DNA of 64,000 bases from Turritopsis dohrnii (taxonomy: Eukaryota; Cnidaria; Hydrozoa; Anthoathecata; Oceaniidae). A model generated the notes under the pieces. The model saw only the letters and a list, made by a program, of their open reading frames with translations, was not told the DNA's origin and searched no databases. The first letter of the stretch is position 1. Every line of letters begins with the position of its first letter. Positions 1 to 11,552 of this stretch are shown piece after piece. Made by a program: the position numbers and the translations under genes. The DNA is taken from contig BQMF02000041.1 in NCBI GenBank assembly GCA_027922465.2, positions 62,001 through 126,000 on the forward strand. The letters are read 5' to 3'.

Positions 1-374
1 AATTGCCCGATTTTAGTCAAACCTGACAAAATAATTGTGAAATTTGAAATCCACACCTTTCAATTGTGATCTTTGCAAATTTTCAAGAAAATTGGTCAAC
101 TGGAAGTCCTAATTTGACCAAATTTGCGAATTCGGCAACGATGTCATGTAAATGCTGCACGAAAACGTTCATAACTTGGAGTAATAGTACAGGCCTGGTC
201 GTAAGAGGCCTGCGATCGCAGGCGCACATCTCCACACACGCCCAGACATATTTAGGTGTGTGCCAATCGCACGCCTAACTTGTAATCACGAGTGCAATAA
301 TAAATAAACTTTTACTTAAAACTCAACAAAAAATCATTCCCAATATATGTTGGAAGTAAAAAGATATGGTTGTT

Positions 375-1625
375 CAATAAAATCTTATAACTAGCATGTA
401 GCTTTAGCTAAAAAATGCCCCCGCACTCAAGCATTCCAATGTGTACACACAGCAAGCTATACATTGCAAGCTATACAACGGAAACAAAAACAAATTTTTG
501 TCCGAAAACTCAAAAAAATTCAGATGAATGTTTTTGCAAATCTTTACACAGAAACAAATATATACATTTAAACTTTTGTTAACATTGTATAAACTAAACA
601 CAATAAAAACAAGAAGAATTGTGAGCATGATCATTTCGAAATGGGAGATCAGATTTGAAAACTCCTTGACGGATGGTCTTCACGGTTTTTCACTTACGTT
701 GTAATTGAGTTAAACTTTCTTTAGGATAACTTTTTTTTTATTGATGCTAATATACCTTTCAAAAAGTGTAATAAAGGCTTAACAAGTAATATCAGAAAGT
801 ATTTGCTACAAACAAAAGAAATGTGTGAACTGAAACCATGGATACGTATTTTATAATCAAAACAAGATTTGTTAAAGAAATTCTGTAAGAGCCAAAAGAA
901 AAAAAACAAACTTTTTAAAAAAAAAATCAAAGCAAAAAATCCATTAGAAATCTGCGTTTTAAATTTTGATTCAAAACAAAAAGTGGCCAATGTTTATAAA
1001 AAAAACAACAAGAAAATGTAAAAAGCTTTTACTGATAACACACTAGTATGATTAGGTTTGGCGCGAGGAGGACAGTTAAAATAGAAAAACACGAAGAAAG
1101 ACAATTTTGTAATATAGCTTTCTTGCATACACAGAAATCCAATTGAAATCTTTGCCAAAAATTAGTGCGTTGAACTAAGTTTATTGAATGAAATATTTAG
1201 AGCTAAAACATATATATACAAAAATAAAATGTATGGTTGGCAAAATTTCAGATTTCAAGCTGTGCTTCAAAATCCTTGTCGTTCACTTCACTAAAACAAC
1301 ACAAAAGTAACATGAAAAATGTCCAAGCAATTTTAGCATACGATCTTCCTAAATAACATAGTATAATACAATAATAAATTAGGAAAGAGATACGAAAAAA
1401 CATTCTGTCTCTCCCACTTACAGTACCATGCTTTGAAACGGAAAAAAAGCAAAGTCAGCTAATAATTGTATTCCACCGTGTAACGTCAACACGAAAGTTG
1501 GAGGATGAAGATGATGATGATGAACAAAATCGGAAACTGACATTCGCCTATCTCGTGAAACTACTATGCCTCCTCGCTCGCTGCGGGGGCAATAAACTAC
1601 AATAAAGAGAAACCTCTTTACTTTA
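375..1625 (+). repeat. Left arm of 1.2-kb inverted repeat
   Basis: This stretch matches the reverse complement of 4775-5965 along most of its length. Matching blocks include the segment with CCCCCGCACTCAAGCATTCC near 419, the GATGCTAATATACCTTTCAA segment near 743, the block at 1040-1180 and the GC-richer block at 1490-1585. The arms are diverged by substitutions and small gaps but stay collinear. The left arm lies wholly inside the 190-2218 transposon; the right arm has none of that element's ends. The arms are separated by about 3.1 kb, which contains a second hAT-like element. A longer parent element with internal inverted copies, or an inverted insertion of an element interior, would explain this. 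Confidence 0.8.
1411..1605 (+). CDS. Short conserved acidic ORF or exon, unknown function
   Basis: I do not recognise this protein. The frame is open through a run of four Asp codons, then a basic/hydrophobic segment ending LVKLLCLLARC, and a TAA at 1603-1605. It has no good start and could be a last exon. It is listed because the diverged inverted copy at 4760-4950 keeps the same frame: the Asp run is longer there (nine) but all length changes are multiples of three, the TGC (Cys) codon becomes AGT (Ser), and the downstream residues are kept until shortly before the stop. This hints at past coding selection. Confidence 0.35.
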   Translation, partial: LPLTVPCFETEKKQSQLIIVFHRVTSTRKLEDEDDDDEQNRKLTFAYLVKLLCLLARCGGNKLQ

Positions 1626-2223
1626 ATTCAAACATGTTTTGAAGTAACAAAACAAAAGGATGCAAAGTTTGATCTTTCTAGTTATATGTTAGCTGTTACG
1701 AAATAAGTAAAGGATAAAAACAAATTAATAATTAATGAGGTTTATATCCTGCACCTTACGATATAATTCTGCATACTTTTAATTCGGAGAATGTTGTTGT
1801 GAAATAGAGTCAAACTTGGCTGGTAGAATCAGTCATAGAACAAGGCGGTAAACTGATACGGGACATAATGTTCAACAGTGCAGGGTCTCACATCAGACAT
1901 AGTGCAATTCTTGTCGGAAAATATCCAATGTCTGGCGCTTAATTTCAGCCTTACATCAATTTTTTTTTATTTCTTGTAAAATCGATTTGTTTTGTCTCTT
2001 GTTAAACTTATTCTCCGTGAAAATCTCAATTTCATACATGATACATTTCAAAATCACAATAATATATAGCATTGCTATTGAAATTTACTTGAAAATCATA
2101 CAGTATAAAGACTATCTTAAGGCAACAGATGAAAAACTCGATCGCACGCCATAACTGATATCATCAATTTAGGCGTGCCATGACCACACGTCTGCCAATT
2201 TTCTTACGACCAGGCCTGTAGTA

Positions 2224-3032
2224 GTAGGAGGAGGAGAAACCACAGGTATTTTAAATACTTTACTCCACCACGGGTGTCCTAAAGTCAATAAAACTGTCTG
2301 TAAGGATTATTTTATTCCATCTTTGTATTATTAAATATGTAATTGTTTTGAATAATGCATAACTAAATGCACTATAAAATTATTTATAAAGTAACCCCCG
2401 GTTGCAAATGGTTGAAAAGTCTAAAATGTTCCAAGTAATAGCATCGTTGTTGCAATATTCCAACAACTAATGGAAATTTTCCATTAAATATATATATTTT
2501 TGAAATCTCCAAAGAATAAGGTTTCCAATGACATAAAAATCAAATATATATGACTTTAGCATAAAAAGTTTGTTTTTTTCATCTTCTGTTTTCTTCATTT
2601 TCTTTTTCTTTTTTGGGCTTTTTTATTTCTGTAGAATATTGTGCTTTTTTCAACGATACCAAATTTGTTAAAATTGGTTCGGTATTGAGCAAATGGCAAG
2701 CAAATCTTACAAGTGTGCACACTATTTTTAAACAGACTTTAAGTTATATAATTTTTATCTTCTTTTAATCCTATTAATTGTTGTTGATTAAAATCTTTGA
2801 ACCAAGTTTCTCCTCATCCTCCTACTAATCAATGTTATGAATGATTCCATACAATGTTTGGTCCAATTTCGGCGAATGTTCGGTTTTCTATTCTTCTAGA
2901 ACAATAGTCTTTTGTTATAAAACAATAGGACACGCGAAATTTGCAAAAATTAATTCCCGCGAAATCTAATCCCCTTATGGTAGATCTATTCTCATAACAT
3001 AAGCATTTCCAACAAGAAAACAATGGATAAAG
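2224..3032. other. AT-rich spacer, no gene seen
   Basis: This is intron or intergenic sequence between two hAT-like elements, within SMC1 intron 2 on the minus strand. I see only low-complexity T-rich stretches (near 2570-2640) and no convincing exon. The next SMC1 exon, expected to begin with residues like DLIHGAP, was looked for and not found. Confidence 0.5.
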
Positions 3033-3605
3033 CAGGGCCTATTTTAGAATTGAAAGGCAGCGTCCGGCGGAAGGAAAAAGGGCACACGGTTGCGTGTGGC
3101 CTTTAGCATGGAGCCTCCCACAGCTGGGGGTTTTGGATTATTTGCTATTTTGACTATCCAGAATAGCTAAAACATGTCTAAAATTGACCAATACATAACG
3201 TCGCTGTATGGCATATGTTTGTTAAAACACACCAAGTTTCTTTTAATCTGGGAGCTTGCAGTACAGAGCATTAAGTGTCAAATTATTGAACGCAAGTAGA
3301 TGCAGCCCATCTACACATGACTTTTGTACAAACGCACCATACCGGCGAAGGTTAAACTAAATGGCGATGTTGACGATCGTTAATGTATGATACATGACGT
3401 TTTTACATTATTTTATTTACTCAATCTCGTCACCAGACTGTATGTAAGAAATTTTTCTAGGACAGAGATTTTGAACTAATCAAATTTCGATTTAATTATA
3501 AAGCTTTCTTGTTGTTTTTTTCATTGGAAATTTTCATTTCGGAAGAGGATGACACAAATTAACGTTACGGTAAAACAATGTTAACGAATATATAAACTAC
3601 TACAA

Positions 3606-3809
3606 TCATATCAAATGATATATTATATCTTCATAGTAATTATAATATTTGCAAAGGAGAAGAGTTTTCAAAAAATAATTCAAAATACACGTCCTAAAAG
3701 TCATTGTTAAAGATTCTTTAGAAAAGAATGAAGCTATAGAGCTGCATCCTTCTGCCGCTTCCTTATGTTTTTTCGCCTTGTCTTTCACCCCACGTTCGTG
3801 TGATGGCAT
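3606..3809 (-). CDS. Short lysine-rich ORF inside hAT-like element
   Basis: This 67-residue ORF starts with a basic stretch and a SSIASFFSK segment, a style often seen at the N-terminus of hAT and other transposase-like proteins. The C-terminal half is low-complexity and probably not coding. It could be the first exon of a lost transposase gene. No catalytic or zinc-binding residues are present, so function is unassigned. Confidence 0.2.
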   Translation of the reverse strand: MPSHERGVKDKAKKHKEAAEGCSSIASFFSKESLTMTFRTCILNYFLKTLLLCKYYNYYEDIIYHLI

Positions 3810-4186
3810 TTTGAGTTTTTTTCTTTAATTGTAGCGCGACTACTTATAGTTCAACATTCGCACGTTTCATTTCCCACCTGCCAAAAATTTCTTCAAAGTC
3901 AGCAAAAAATTTGTTCAACATCAGCAAAAAAATAAAATTTAACGGACTTTGAACAGATTATGTCAGCGGGGTTATCACAGGTGTGTATTTTAATAAATTA
4001 TTTTTCAAACAATGTTAACCATTATTGCGATTATTGTAAACAATTTATTAGACACACGCCTTTTGTCGCTCTCCTATTGAGAGGTTTAAAACATCGAGGA
4101 GAAATCATGAACTCACAAACAATCTACGCGCTGGAGAGCTGGGATTTAAAAGAATATGAAGAAACTAACATCCCGGGTAAAAATAG

Positions 4187-4430
4187 CAGAAATAATTAAT
4201 TTCAAATAACTTGTGACGTAAGGATGTTCTGACGCAATCTGATCTCTCTCTTTTATTATGTTGAACATGTGTCTTCATGTCTATGTATATTCGTGAATAG
4301 AACAATGTCAGCGGCTGCTATCAAACGACGATTTTAAAGAATAAAGAAATAGTTAATTTCAACTAACTTGTGACGTAAGGATGTTTTGACACAATCTGAT
4401 CTCTCGTTTATTATGTTGAACATGCGTGTG
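4187..4430 (+). repeat. Imperfect direct duplication, two copies
   Basis: A roughly 85-bp block is present twice, at about 4187-4265 and 4345-4425. The core reads ACTTGTGACGTAAGGATGTT in both, followed by GACRCAATCTGATCTCTC and TTATTATGTTGAACATG. The copies differ by a few substitutions and a short gap. The duplication lies inside the 3033-4680 element. Confidence 0.8.
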
Positions 4431-4759
4431 AAGACGTATATAATTTATTTTGATCGAAAGTTTAATACATTAAAACGAATATGTGAAATCTCAAGGGCAG
4501 CTCTATTAGAAAAAAGGGCATCTAGATCTTTTTGAAGGGCACTTTGACTCGTTACCCCCCTGCGTCGATGTGTTTTTTAAACGTTTCTCCTGAAAATAAA
4601 AATCTTTGAAAAAACGTTTAAGATTTTTCGGAGGGCAGCGTCCGATATCCGGACGCACTTTTGTTCTAAAATAGGGCCTGTAAAGTCATTCAGATATCTT
4701 GAAAATCAGCCTAAAGCAATTTTTTCAAAGGTTGATGCGGAAATTGTTCAAGCTTCTAG

Positions 4760-4950
4760 TTATTTCTTGTGATCATTATTGGCCCCGCAGCGAGCGAGGA
4801 GACTTAGTAGTTTCACAAGATAGGCGAATGTCAGTTTCCGATTTTGTTCTTCATCATCATCATCATCATCATCATCATCTTCTTCTTCATCCTCCAACTT
4901 TCGTGTTGACGTTACACGGTGGAATACACTTATTAGCTGACTTTGCTTTT
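4760..4950 (-). CDS. Inverted copy of the acidic ORF, nine-Asp run
   Basis: This is the minus-strand counterpart of 1411-1605, in the right arm of the inverted repeat. The frame reads through an EEE run, nine Asp codons, then KLTFAYLVKLLSLLARCG and stops at TAA (4760-4762). Compared with the left copy the Asp run is five codons longer and the frame is not disturbed. The GAT repeat is a trinucleotide microsatellite, so in-frame length change is partly expected. Function unknown. Confidence 0.35.
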
Positions 4951-5965
4951 TTCCCGTTTCAAAGCATGGTACTGTGTAAGTGGGAGACAGAATGTTTTTC
5001 TCTTTCCTAATTTATTATTATATTATACTATTTTATTTAGGAAGATCGTATGCTAAAATTGCTTAGACATTTTTCGTGTTACTTCTGTGTTGTTTTAGTG
5101 AAGTGAACGACAAGGATTTTGAAGCACAGCTTGATATCCGAAATTTTGCCAACCATGCATTTTATTTTTGTATATATATTTTAACTCTAAATTTTTCTTT
5201 CAATAATTTTGTTTAATGCACTGATTTTTGGCGAATCTTGCCTTCAAAAGATTTTAATTGGATTTCTGTGTATACAAGAAAGCCATATTACAAATTGTCG
5301 TTCTTCGTGTTTTTCTTCTTTGACTGTCTTCCAAACCTAGTGTGATCATGATCAATAAAACCTAATATATTTTTTTCTTGTTTTTTTATGTAAACTTTGG
5401 CTATTTTTTGTTTTAAATGAAAGTTTGAAACGCAATGGATTTTTCGCTTTAATTTTTTTTTTGAAAAATTTTTTTTTTTTTGCCTCTTACAGAATGTTTT
5501 TAACAAATCTTATTTTAATTATAAAATTTATAAAATATGTATCCAGGGTTTCAATTCGAACATTTCTCTTGTTTGTAGCAAATACTTTCTAATATTACTT
5601 GTTAAGCCTTATTATTTACACTTTTTGAAAGGTATATTAGCATCAGTGTAACTTAGACCTAAGAGATAACAAAAAGTAACAAAGTTTTGTGCATATTTTC
5701 ATCTGTTTAAGTGTAGATCTATTTGGTTTGCATGTTGCAAGTTGGTTTTGAAATGCCGAAAACTGATTTTGTCGAAATATTTAAGCATATAACTTTGCCT
5801 CATATCAGGTCCCAAAACAACCCAAGCATTCTTTTTTCGGCCAAAAACTTGTTTTCGTTTCCGCTGTTAATGTATAGCTTGCTGTGTGTACAAATTGGAA
5901 TGCTTGAGCGCGGGGGCATTTTTAGCTCAAGCTACATGCTAGTTCATAATATGAGTTTTAATCTT
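4775..5965 (-). repeat. Right arm of 1.2-kb inverted repeat
   Basis: Reverse-complement match to 375-1625. Landmarks are the block at 4780-4990, the CTTGTTAAGCCTTATTATTT block near 5600 and the GGAATGCTTGAGCGCGGGGG block near 5900. The match ends around 5965, without the terminal repeats that bound the left copy. Confidence 0.8.
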
Positions 5966-5969
5966 ATCT

Positions 5970-6640
5970 AATGTTCAGTTTACAAATTATTTTTCAATGC
6001 TCGGCAGCTGAGACTGTTTTTCGTTATTATAGCTACATTTACATCTTGCATATTTATTTAAATTTTACATATTCAAAGAGTGCATAAAGAATGATACATA
6101 TAACGGAAATTTAATCTTTTGTTGCACACACATGTCAACTCTTTCTGTCCATCGTATTTTTCAGTGATGTTCAAAAACGTTTTCTGTTTACCTGGTTCTC
6201 ATTCAGTTAAAGATAAAACATACAATTAGCTACTTCGAAGTTACTACAAAATAGAAATTGTCCGCTTTAATTCTATTTGAAGTTGTTCGATGTTCCCTTG
6301 TGGAAAACGTTTATCTTTGTTTTCATAAAGATGTATGTTTACGTTTTTAGCAATTTTTATTGACTTTTGTAACGTTATTCTGATAATATTTTCAGATCAA
6401 GATTGGGACACAGGATAAAATGTAGGATGAGATAAATCAAAACATTTCAAAAGTTCTACTTTTTTACAAAAGTGTAACAAAATAAATGATTACTCAAGCA
6501 TTATTAACTTTAGTCTAACATTTTAGTGTAATATTATGGAACTAGGTACCCTTGCATGACAACAAGGTTGAACCTGGCTATTCTTTACATAAATTTCTAA
6601 AGAAATATGGGATTATACAGAAGAGAAAACGTTTTTTACA
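5970..6640. other. AT-rich spacer with one dispersed repeat
   Basis: The segment 6180-6330 (core TTACCTGGTTCTCATTCAGT, then a TACAAAATAGAAATTGTCCG block) resembles the tandem pair at 20275-20560. Nothing else is recognisable. Confidence 0.5.
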
Positions 6641-6714
6641 ATAAAATGCTTTCTCTTTCGTATTCATGAAAATGTTCAATAAAACATTTTTGAATTTTTT
6701 TTCTGTTGCTTTGC

Positions 6715-7025
6715 AATGTTTTTTGAGTCCTTACGATGTAAAACAAAATTTTGGAATTCTTATGACATAATCTTTATTTCTTAACTCTTTACTTTTCTTA
6801 CGGCGTAAGAAATTTACTTTTTTTAAAATTACACTTACGTAAGTGTAATTTTTTATAATTCTTATGCCATAAGCAGAAAGCGTAATTTTTAGAATTCTTT
6901 CAGCGTAAGGCTTAAGTCGAAAACCGTTAGCCAAACTTTAAAATTCCCACGCTTACGTAAGCATAATTTAAAAAAATTAATTTCTTATGCCGTAAGAAAA
7001 ATAAAATTACTCGTAATATGCAAAT
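6715..7025. repeat. Palindrome-rich repeat with TTACGTAAG motifs
   Basis: The segment is packed with variants of CTTATGCCGTAAG and CTTACGTAAG. It includes a perfect 28-bp palindrome at 6825-6852, centred on ACTTACGTAAGT. Related pieces occur at 33010-33140 and at 34785-34815, where the TTATGCCGTAAGAAAAATAA segment of 6985-7005 is nearly repeated. It looks like a foldback or MITE-type repeat of unknown superfamily. I found no clear target duplication. Confidence 0.6.
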
Positions 7026-7358
7026 GGTCCCTTCTCTCTTTCCATGTCACATTTTTGTACAATTTACGGACCAGAATCATTTTAATTTTTGGTCTGTGAA
7101 ATAGGCAATATTTGACAAAATTTGATTAAAACTTGCCACACTTAAAGAACATGATAGATATTCATTATTGAATAAATTAGAGTTTATCATGTCACGAACA
7201 AGCAAGTTTATTTGGGCTACGTTTCAACAGCTACAGCTGTCATCAACGGGCAAAGTTTGAAATTATTTTTTGACTTTATGTATGTTCCAGGTGATATTTA
7301 CAGCATCAAAATATATAAAAATCAACCAATCAGATATCACCAATTAATTATTATTGTT

Positions 7359-9547
7359 CAGGGTTGGAATTAAGGATTCATTATTCGTGAATCACAAATC
7401 AATTTCTTGTTTCTACAAATCAGAAATTCTTCACAAATCGTTTTTTAAATTTTTAACAGCGCTCGGGTATATTGAAAAACGACTTTATAAAAACCCAGGT
7501 GATACACTCACGTTATGAATGAAATTGAACGATGAAAAAATAAAATGTTTTAATTCAGAAGAAAAAACATTTTAATGGAACAACTGTCCTTTGTTCGTAC
7601 GTACTCCATAATCGAAACAAATTTTGCTCAATTCAATGAAAACATAAAAAACCATATCATCATCGAAACCATCACAAATTCTTAATTTTCAGTTAATTTG
7701 AGTAGTTTAGTTTTCAATTTCGCACACTTCTAATTCAAAAGTTAGCAAATCTGCAAAATTTGTTACGGTACTCAAGTGGGAGACGGAACTCAAATGTAAA
7801 TTGGAGTATGACATCATAAGCGGCAAGGTGGAAAACCTAAAATTTCTGATCAATGATTCTTAAAAACTCCTTTTTCTTTGCATCCTTTTCATTCGCATTG
7901 CGCAACAATTTTTTTCAATTCATTTACTTCTTTGTTAGAGAACATTTCATTCATTCGTTCGCACATGCCGCATTGGTGCACATGTAACAATAACAAAAAA
8001 TCAGCAATCGAATTAAGGGTTCGCAGTTCGCTAAATGCGAATCGTTTTTTAGATAATGTGGTCCGGTATACTCAGTTTTCCAGGCTTCATCACGACAGCT
8101 ATGCGATTGCGTTTCTGCGCGCTGTCGCATAGCTAGAGCTATGCAATGGACATATTTTTTCACGTAGTTACGATTTAGCTTAACATGAAAAACTTTTTTC
8201 GTTGTTTATTTGATTTTTGCATAAGCAAAAACCTTTCGTGTTCAATTGGTTCAGTTTTCTTACTGTCGAAACTATACGTCTGCGGCACTTGTTTATGTCT
8301 AATATGGCACGTCGTCAAAATGTCAATTCCCGTGAAAGAAAATGGCGTACATCCATTCTTAATTCAAAACTGTATCCATATCTCGAAATATCTTTTGAAT
8401 AGTTGTGAGATGAATAATCAAAATTTCCAGAAACATCAGAAAGTGTTATAATAATGTTTTTATGTTACTATTTCATTATTTGAATTATATCAAGTGTGTA
8501 TTATTTAAGTACAAAGTATGAACAAAAAATGTAGAAATCCTTATGCCTTTAAGGCTCTTGTACAATATTTGCGATGTTGTTTTTCATAGTAAGCGATCCG
8601 TAACTAATGTATTCTAGCTACGACTTTTATCCCGCGGTTAGACATTTCTTTATGGCGAAGCCCGTTTTCATCAAAATTGCGAATCAACAATTTCGAAATA
8701 TCTTAAGAAAGAAACAAGTTAATATCAAATAATGTATAACATGCACATAATGCAGCCCTCAGAATTTAATTTAAGAAAGGTCGGCAAGCAATTTCAGGTC
8801 AGCTTTGGGATTTTGCGTCGGCTTAAGGTTATAACTTTAAAGTAACATGTTTGTTTAACATTTGTTTTTTCTGTCGACAGTAAAGCGTAATTTTTGATAC
8901 GACCCGGATATATACTTTAGAAAATGTTCAACATTATAATTAGACTGAAGAAAATTCTACTGAAATTATGAGGCGCTATTGTTATAAAGTGTCGCCAGCT
9001 GTATACTGTATACTCGTATTTGCTATTTTATTCTTTCCTTTTGCTGTTTTTATCTACTGTCATTCTACGATCATTGCATATTCGGAATATTTTAAATTCT
9101 TCATTCTTGACGAATAGCTTCGTTTCCATGTCTTTCACCTGCATAAGACAACGTTAAACTTCGTGTGAAAGGCTTTATTTCTTGAGCAAATAAGTAAACA
9201 CTACGTGTGTTTTGCCATTCTGCAAATTATTCAATCCACAAATTTTACTTCGACATGGTAAGTTAAAGTTATGGTATCACATGAGGCTTCTTTTAAGCGA
9301 TATTTTGACTTGCTGTTTGCCCCAATCAGCCAGAAAATTAATTTGCAAATTGATGAAAAATGGGTCGCCAAGGGTCTAAAATGATTTGCATTTTTCATAT
9401 TTTTTTTTAAAATAATAAAAACAGAGACTCCTATGAAAAACAAAAAACATAAACAAATGGATAGCGATCATACTCGTACTTCACATAAAACGTAAAAATT
9501 TTCTAATTTTTTCACGAAGCCATATTTTTTTCTTAATTCCAACCCTG
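7359..9547. mobile_element. hAT-like DNA transposon, non-autonomous, TSD TTGTT
   Basis: The left end is CAGGGTTGGAATTAAG (7359-7374); the right end is its reverse complement, CTTAATTCCAACCCTG (9532-9547). TTGTT flanks both sides (7354-7358 and 9548-9552). This is the same CAGGG...CCCTG, 5-bp-duplication arrangement as several other elements here. Small ORFs at 7878-8163 and 8185-8451 show no domain and I do not call them genes. An internal block at about 7735-7810 recurs inverted at about 32755-32860, so another family member once stood there. Confidence 0.88.
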
Positions 9548-9552
9548 TTGTT

Positions 9553-9821
9553 AGTAATAATTCATTAGTAATAATACAATTAATACGTTATTACATACAT
9601 GAATTAAACATTCAATATGTGCTGTCAATCATCCTGATTACGAAAAAACTTCATAAGTTTACAACAGAGTAAAGGAAGATTTTGGTCATGAAAAATAAAT
9701 AATACATAAAATACAATAATGAATTATGAATAATTTAATGTATAATGGACCACATGAGTAGAATGACGGATAGTATGAAATTGATTTTTAGCTTACATGA
9801 AAGCAAAAAAAAGCTACAAAC
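9553..9821. other. SMC1A: SMC1 intron 2 sequence
   Basis: On the minus strand this is the start of the intron after SMC1 exon 2. The donor is AAG|GTTTGT, at 9822/9821. No other feature is seen. Confidence 0.6.
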
Positions 9822-9898
9822 CTTTACTGTTTTTACACGCAAGTTAGAGGTCTTCTCCCCAAGGACAAAACTGATGGCATCCATCATATTAGACTTTC
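9822..9898 (-). CDS. SMC1A: SMC1 coding exon 2 (77 bp)
   Basis: This exon completes the Walker A region of the cohesin ATPase head. It begins with GA, which joins the last G of exon 1 to make a Gly codon, then encodes [18 protein letters not shown] followed by LRVKTVK. That matches the SMC1 N-terminal head directly after the P-loop. The acceptor is TTTTTTTTCAG and the donor AAG|GTTTGT; the length is 2+75 bases, so the next exon starts in phase 0. The following exon is not in the window, so intron 2 is at least 9.8 kb. Confidence 0.93.
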
Positions 9899-10074
9899 CT
9901 GAAAAAAAAGACAGCCATTCAACATTTTCGATGTATTCTTTTTTTGTGATACAATGCATTTGAAAGTGGATTTCCAACAATGTTGACATGGGAACAATTT
10001 AATTTGAGTTACCATTTTGAAAGAAAGTTTTTTTCATAAACAATTTTAGGCAAAAAAGTATGAATATGGGTCAT

Positions 10075-10190
10075 CTTAAGACAACAGAAGAGAAAATTAA
10101 TTGCAATACATCATAGATTTGCTAACACTTATGCAAATGACATTATTGATATCATCAATTTTAGGCATGCAATGACCACACATCTACTGA
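10075..10190 (+). repeat. Decayed end of the 190-2218 element family
   Basis: The segment resembles 2110-2200 at the right end of the first hAT-like element. Both share a TTAAGACAACAGA/TTAAGGCAACAGA start, a GATATCATCAATTT core and an AGGCRTGC...TGACCACAC tail. The terminal CAGGCCTG is absent, so it is a solo, eroded end. Confidence 0.6.
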
Positions 10191-10489
10191 TTTTATTTCA
10201 TAAAACTTCCATTCCGATCTAATACTGAATTCTCCTAACCCAACTCTCATAAGAATGGTCCCCAGTCTTTTCAGATCCTCTTTCTAATTCTTCTCGCAAA
10301 ACAACAGCGCATGAATTTTGGTAAGTGATTAATTTGATTAAAATCTAAGAATATCATTGAATCAGAAAGTTTAGCATAACTATAGGTCTCAATAAATACG
10401 TATTTACATGTATATACAGAGGTTTTGACCTCGAGTTTTGTAGAAAGATAAATGTTTATACACGCCGTGTCTGTTTTAGCTTAGTGAGA

Positions 10490-11552
10490 CATGGCGACAA
10501 CTTCTCTTCATAAAAATATGGAATTATGAATTCCCTCAGAAAAACTTGAATCAACAAGCTGAGGAAGAGGAACAAACTCCGGGATTTTCTGGTGAACCAG
10601 CCCGGGGAGAAAAAAGGAAACGATTTGTAGCTCCAAAAACAGATAAGTCAACAAACCATTCTGAACGATGATGATGCCAGTGTTCTCTGGTACTCCGATG
10701 ATGAGGTTCTGGAGAGTAAGAGAAGGTTTCATCACACCTCTGTGGATGATCATAACCAGTGGGCTCTACTACACTTCACTTTAAAGGAACTCATGGAAGA
10801 ACATTCCAAATTAAGGGAGCTACATTTGGATTCAACTCTTGAAAAAATCCATAGATTATAAACATTTTTGGTCCTCTGACCAACATTTGGGTCACGTTGG
10901 AATAAGGCAACACAGGCGAAGTTATATCTACCAACGGACTGATCAATGATTTAGAAAACATGGTAGCACTAGTGGGACAAGCTGTACATACAGTGTCTTA
11001 TCAAAGAAGACATAATGTTGGAAGTCGGAACTTCTGGTGAAAGAGAAATCTTCCCTTTTTGGTGACAAATTCGAGGAGAAATTGGTGAAAACCTTAAAAT
11101 CCAAGAAAAAATCACTGAATCTGTTTGGTGAACTCATGAAACCCAAATAAAAAAGCAGCCCTTTCAAAAAGGCCCCTGGTTTACAGTTCGGGAAAGTTGG
11201 GGGCAACTGCATCAAAACAACAACAAAGATGGTACTTCCAACCGTGGAAGGTGTGGAAATTACAGATACAGAGGTAAATTTAATTTTAAATACATTCCAA
11301 AAACCTTTTTTCAGTATACTTCAGATCTGTTGACAGAAATCAATCATCCACATGCCCTTCCAGTGATAAAGGACTTATTTCCAACAAAAATTCCAGAGGT
11401 ACCTTTAGCGGGCCGGTTAAAATATTTTATAACAAACTGGAGAAAACTCAGAATCCAGAAATTTTACATATAACAGGATACAAAATTTCCATGTTATCAG
11501 AGCCAATCAAAACAGGCTTCCAAAACCTTGCCATATTCCAAGGGATCAATGT
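10490..11552 (+). pseudogene. DIRS-type retroelement, 5' part: ORF1 remnants and start of pol
   Basis: From about 10490 the plus strand holds broken coding sequence (ATG at 10491; frames rich in charged residues; a segment DNHNQWALLHF-like near 10735-10790) that fits the first ORF of a DIRS element. From about 11330 the frame encodes SDLLTEINHPHALPVIKDLF, then AGRLKYFITNWRKL. AGRL-like residues followed by W are the usual start of DIRS reverse transcriptase. The sequence is then cut at 11552 by the element 11553-12714 and resumes at 12715/12720. Several stops and frameshifts show it is dead. DIRS elements integrate with a tyrosine recombinase; no recombinase region is identified here. Confidence 0.7.

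Larger units (their letters stand above)
190..2218. mobile_element. hAT-like DNA transposon, non-autonomous, 5-bp TSD
   Basis: The ends are perfect inverted repeats: CAGGCCTGGTCGTAAG at 190-205 and its reverse complement ending at 2218. TAGTA stands on both sides (185-189 and 2219-2223) and reads as a 5-bp target site duplication. CAGG-type ends are usual for hAT elements, and a 5-bp duplication matches the subgroup often called hAT5; that placement is inference. Both ends carry subterminal copies of an AGGCGTGC/GCACGCCT motif, likely transposase binding sites. No transposase is recognisable. The interior includes the left arm of a large inverted repeat (375-1625) and a short open frame at 1411-1605. 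A decayed copy of its right end lies near 10075-10190. Confidence 0.85.
3033..4680. mobile_element. hAT-like DNA transposon, non-autonomous, TSD TAAAG
   Basis: The termini are CAGGGCCTATTTTAGAA at 3033-3049 and its exact reverse complement ending at 4680. TAAAG flanks both sides (3028-3032 and 4681-4685), a 5-bp target duplication. Subterminal GGGCAGCGTCCGG and AAGGGCAC motifs are shared with the 186-bp element at 36516-36701, so the two belong to one family. Inside are a short minus-strand ORF (3606-3809) and a duplicated block (4187-4430). No transposase catalytic region is visible, so the copy is probably non-autonomous. Confidence 0.85.
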
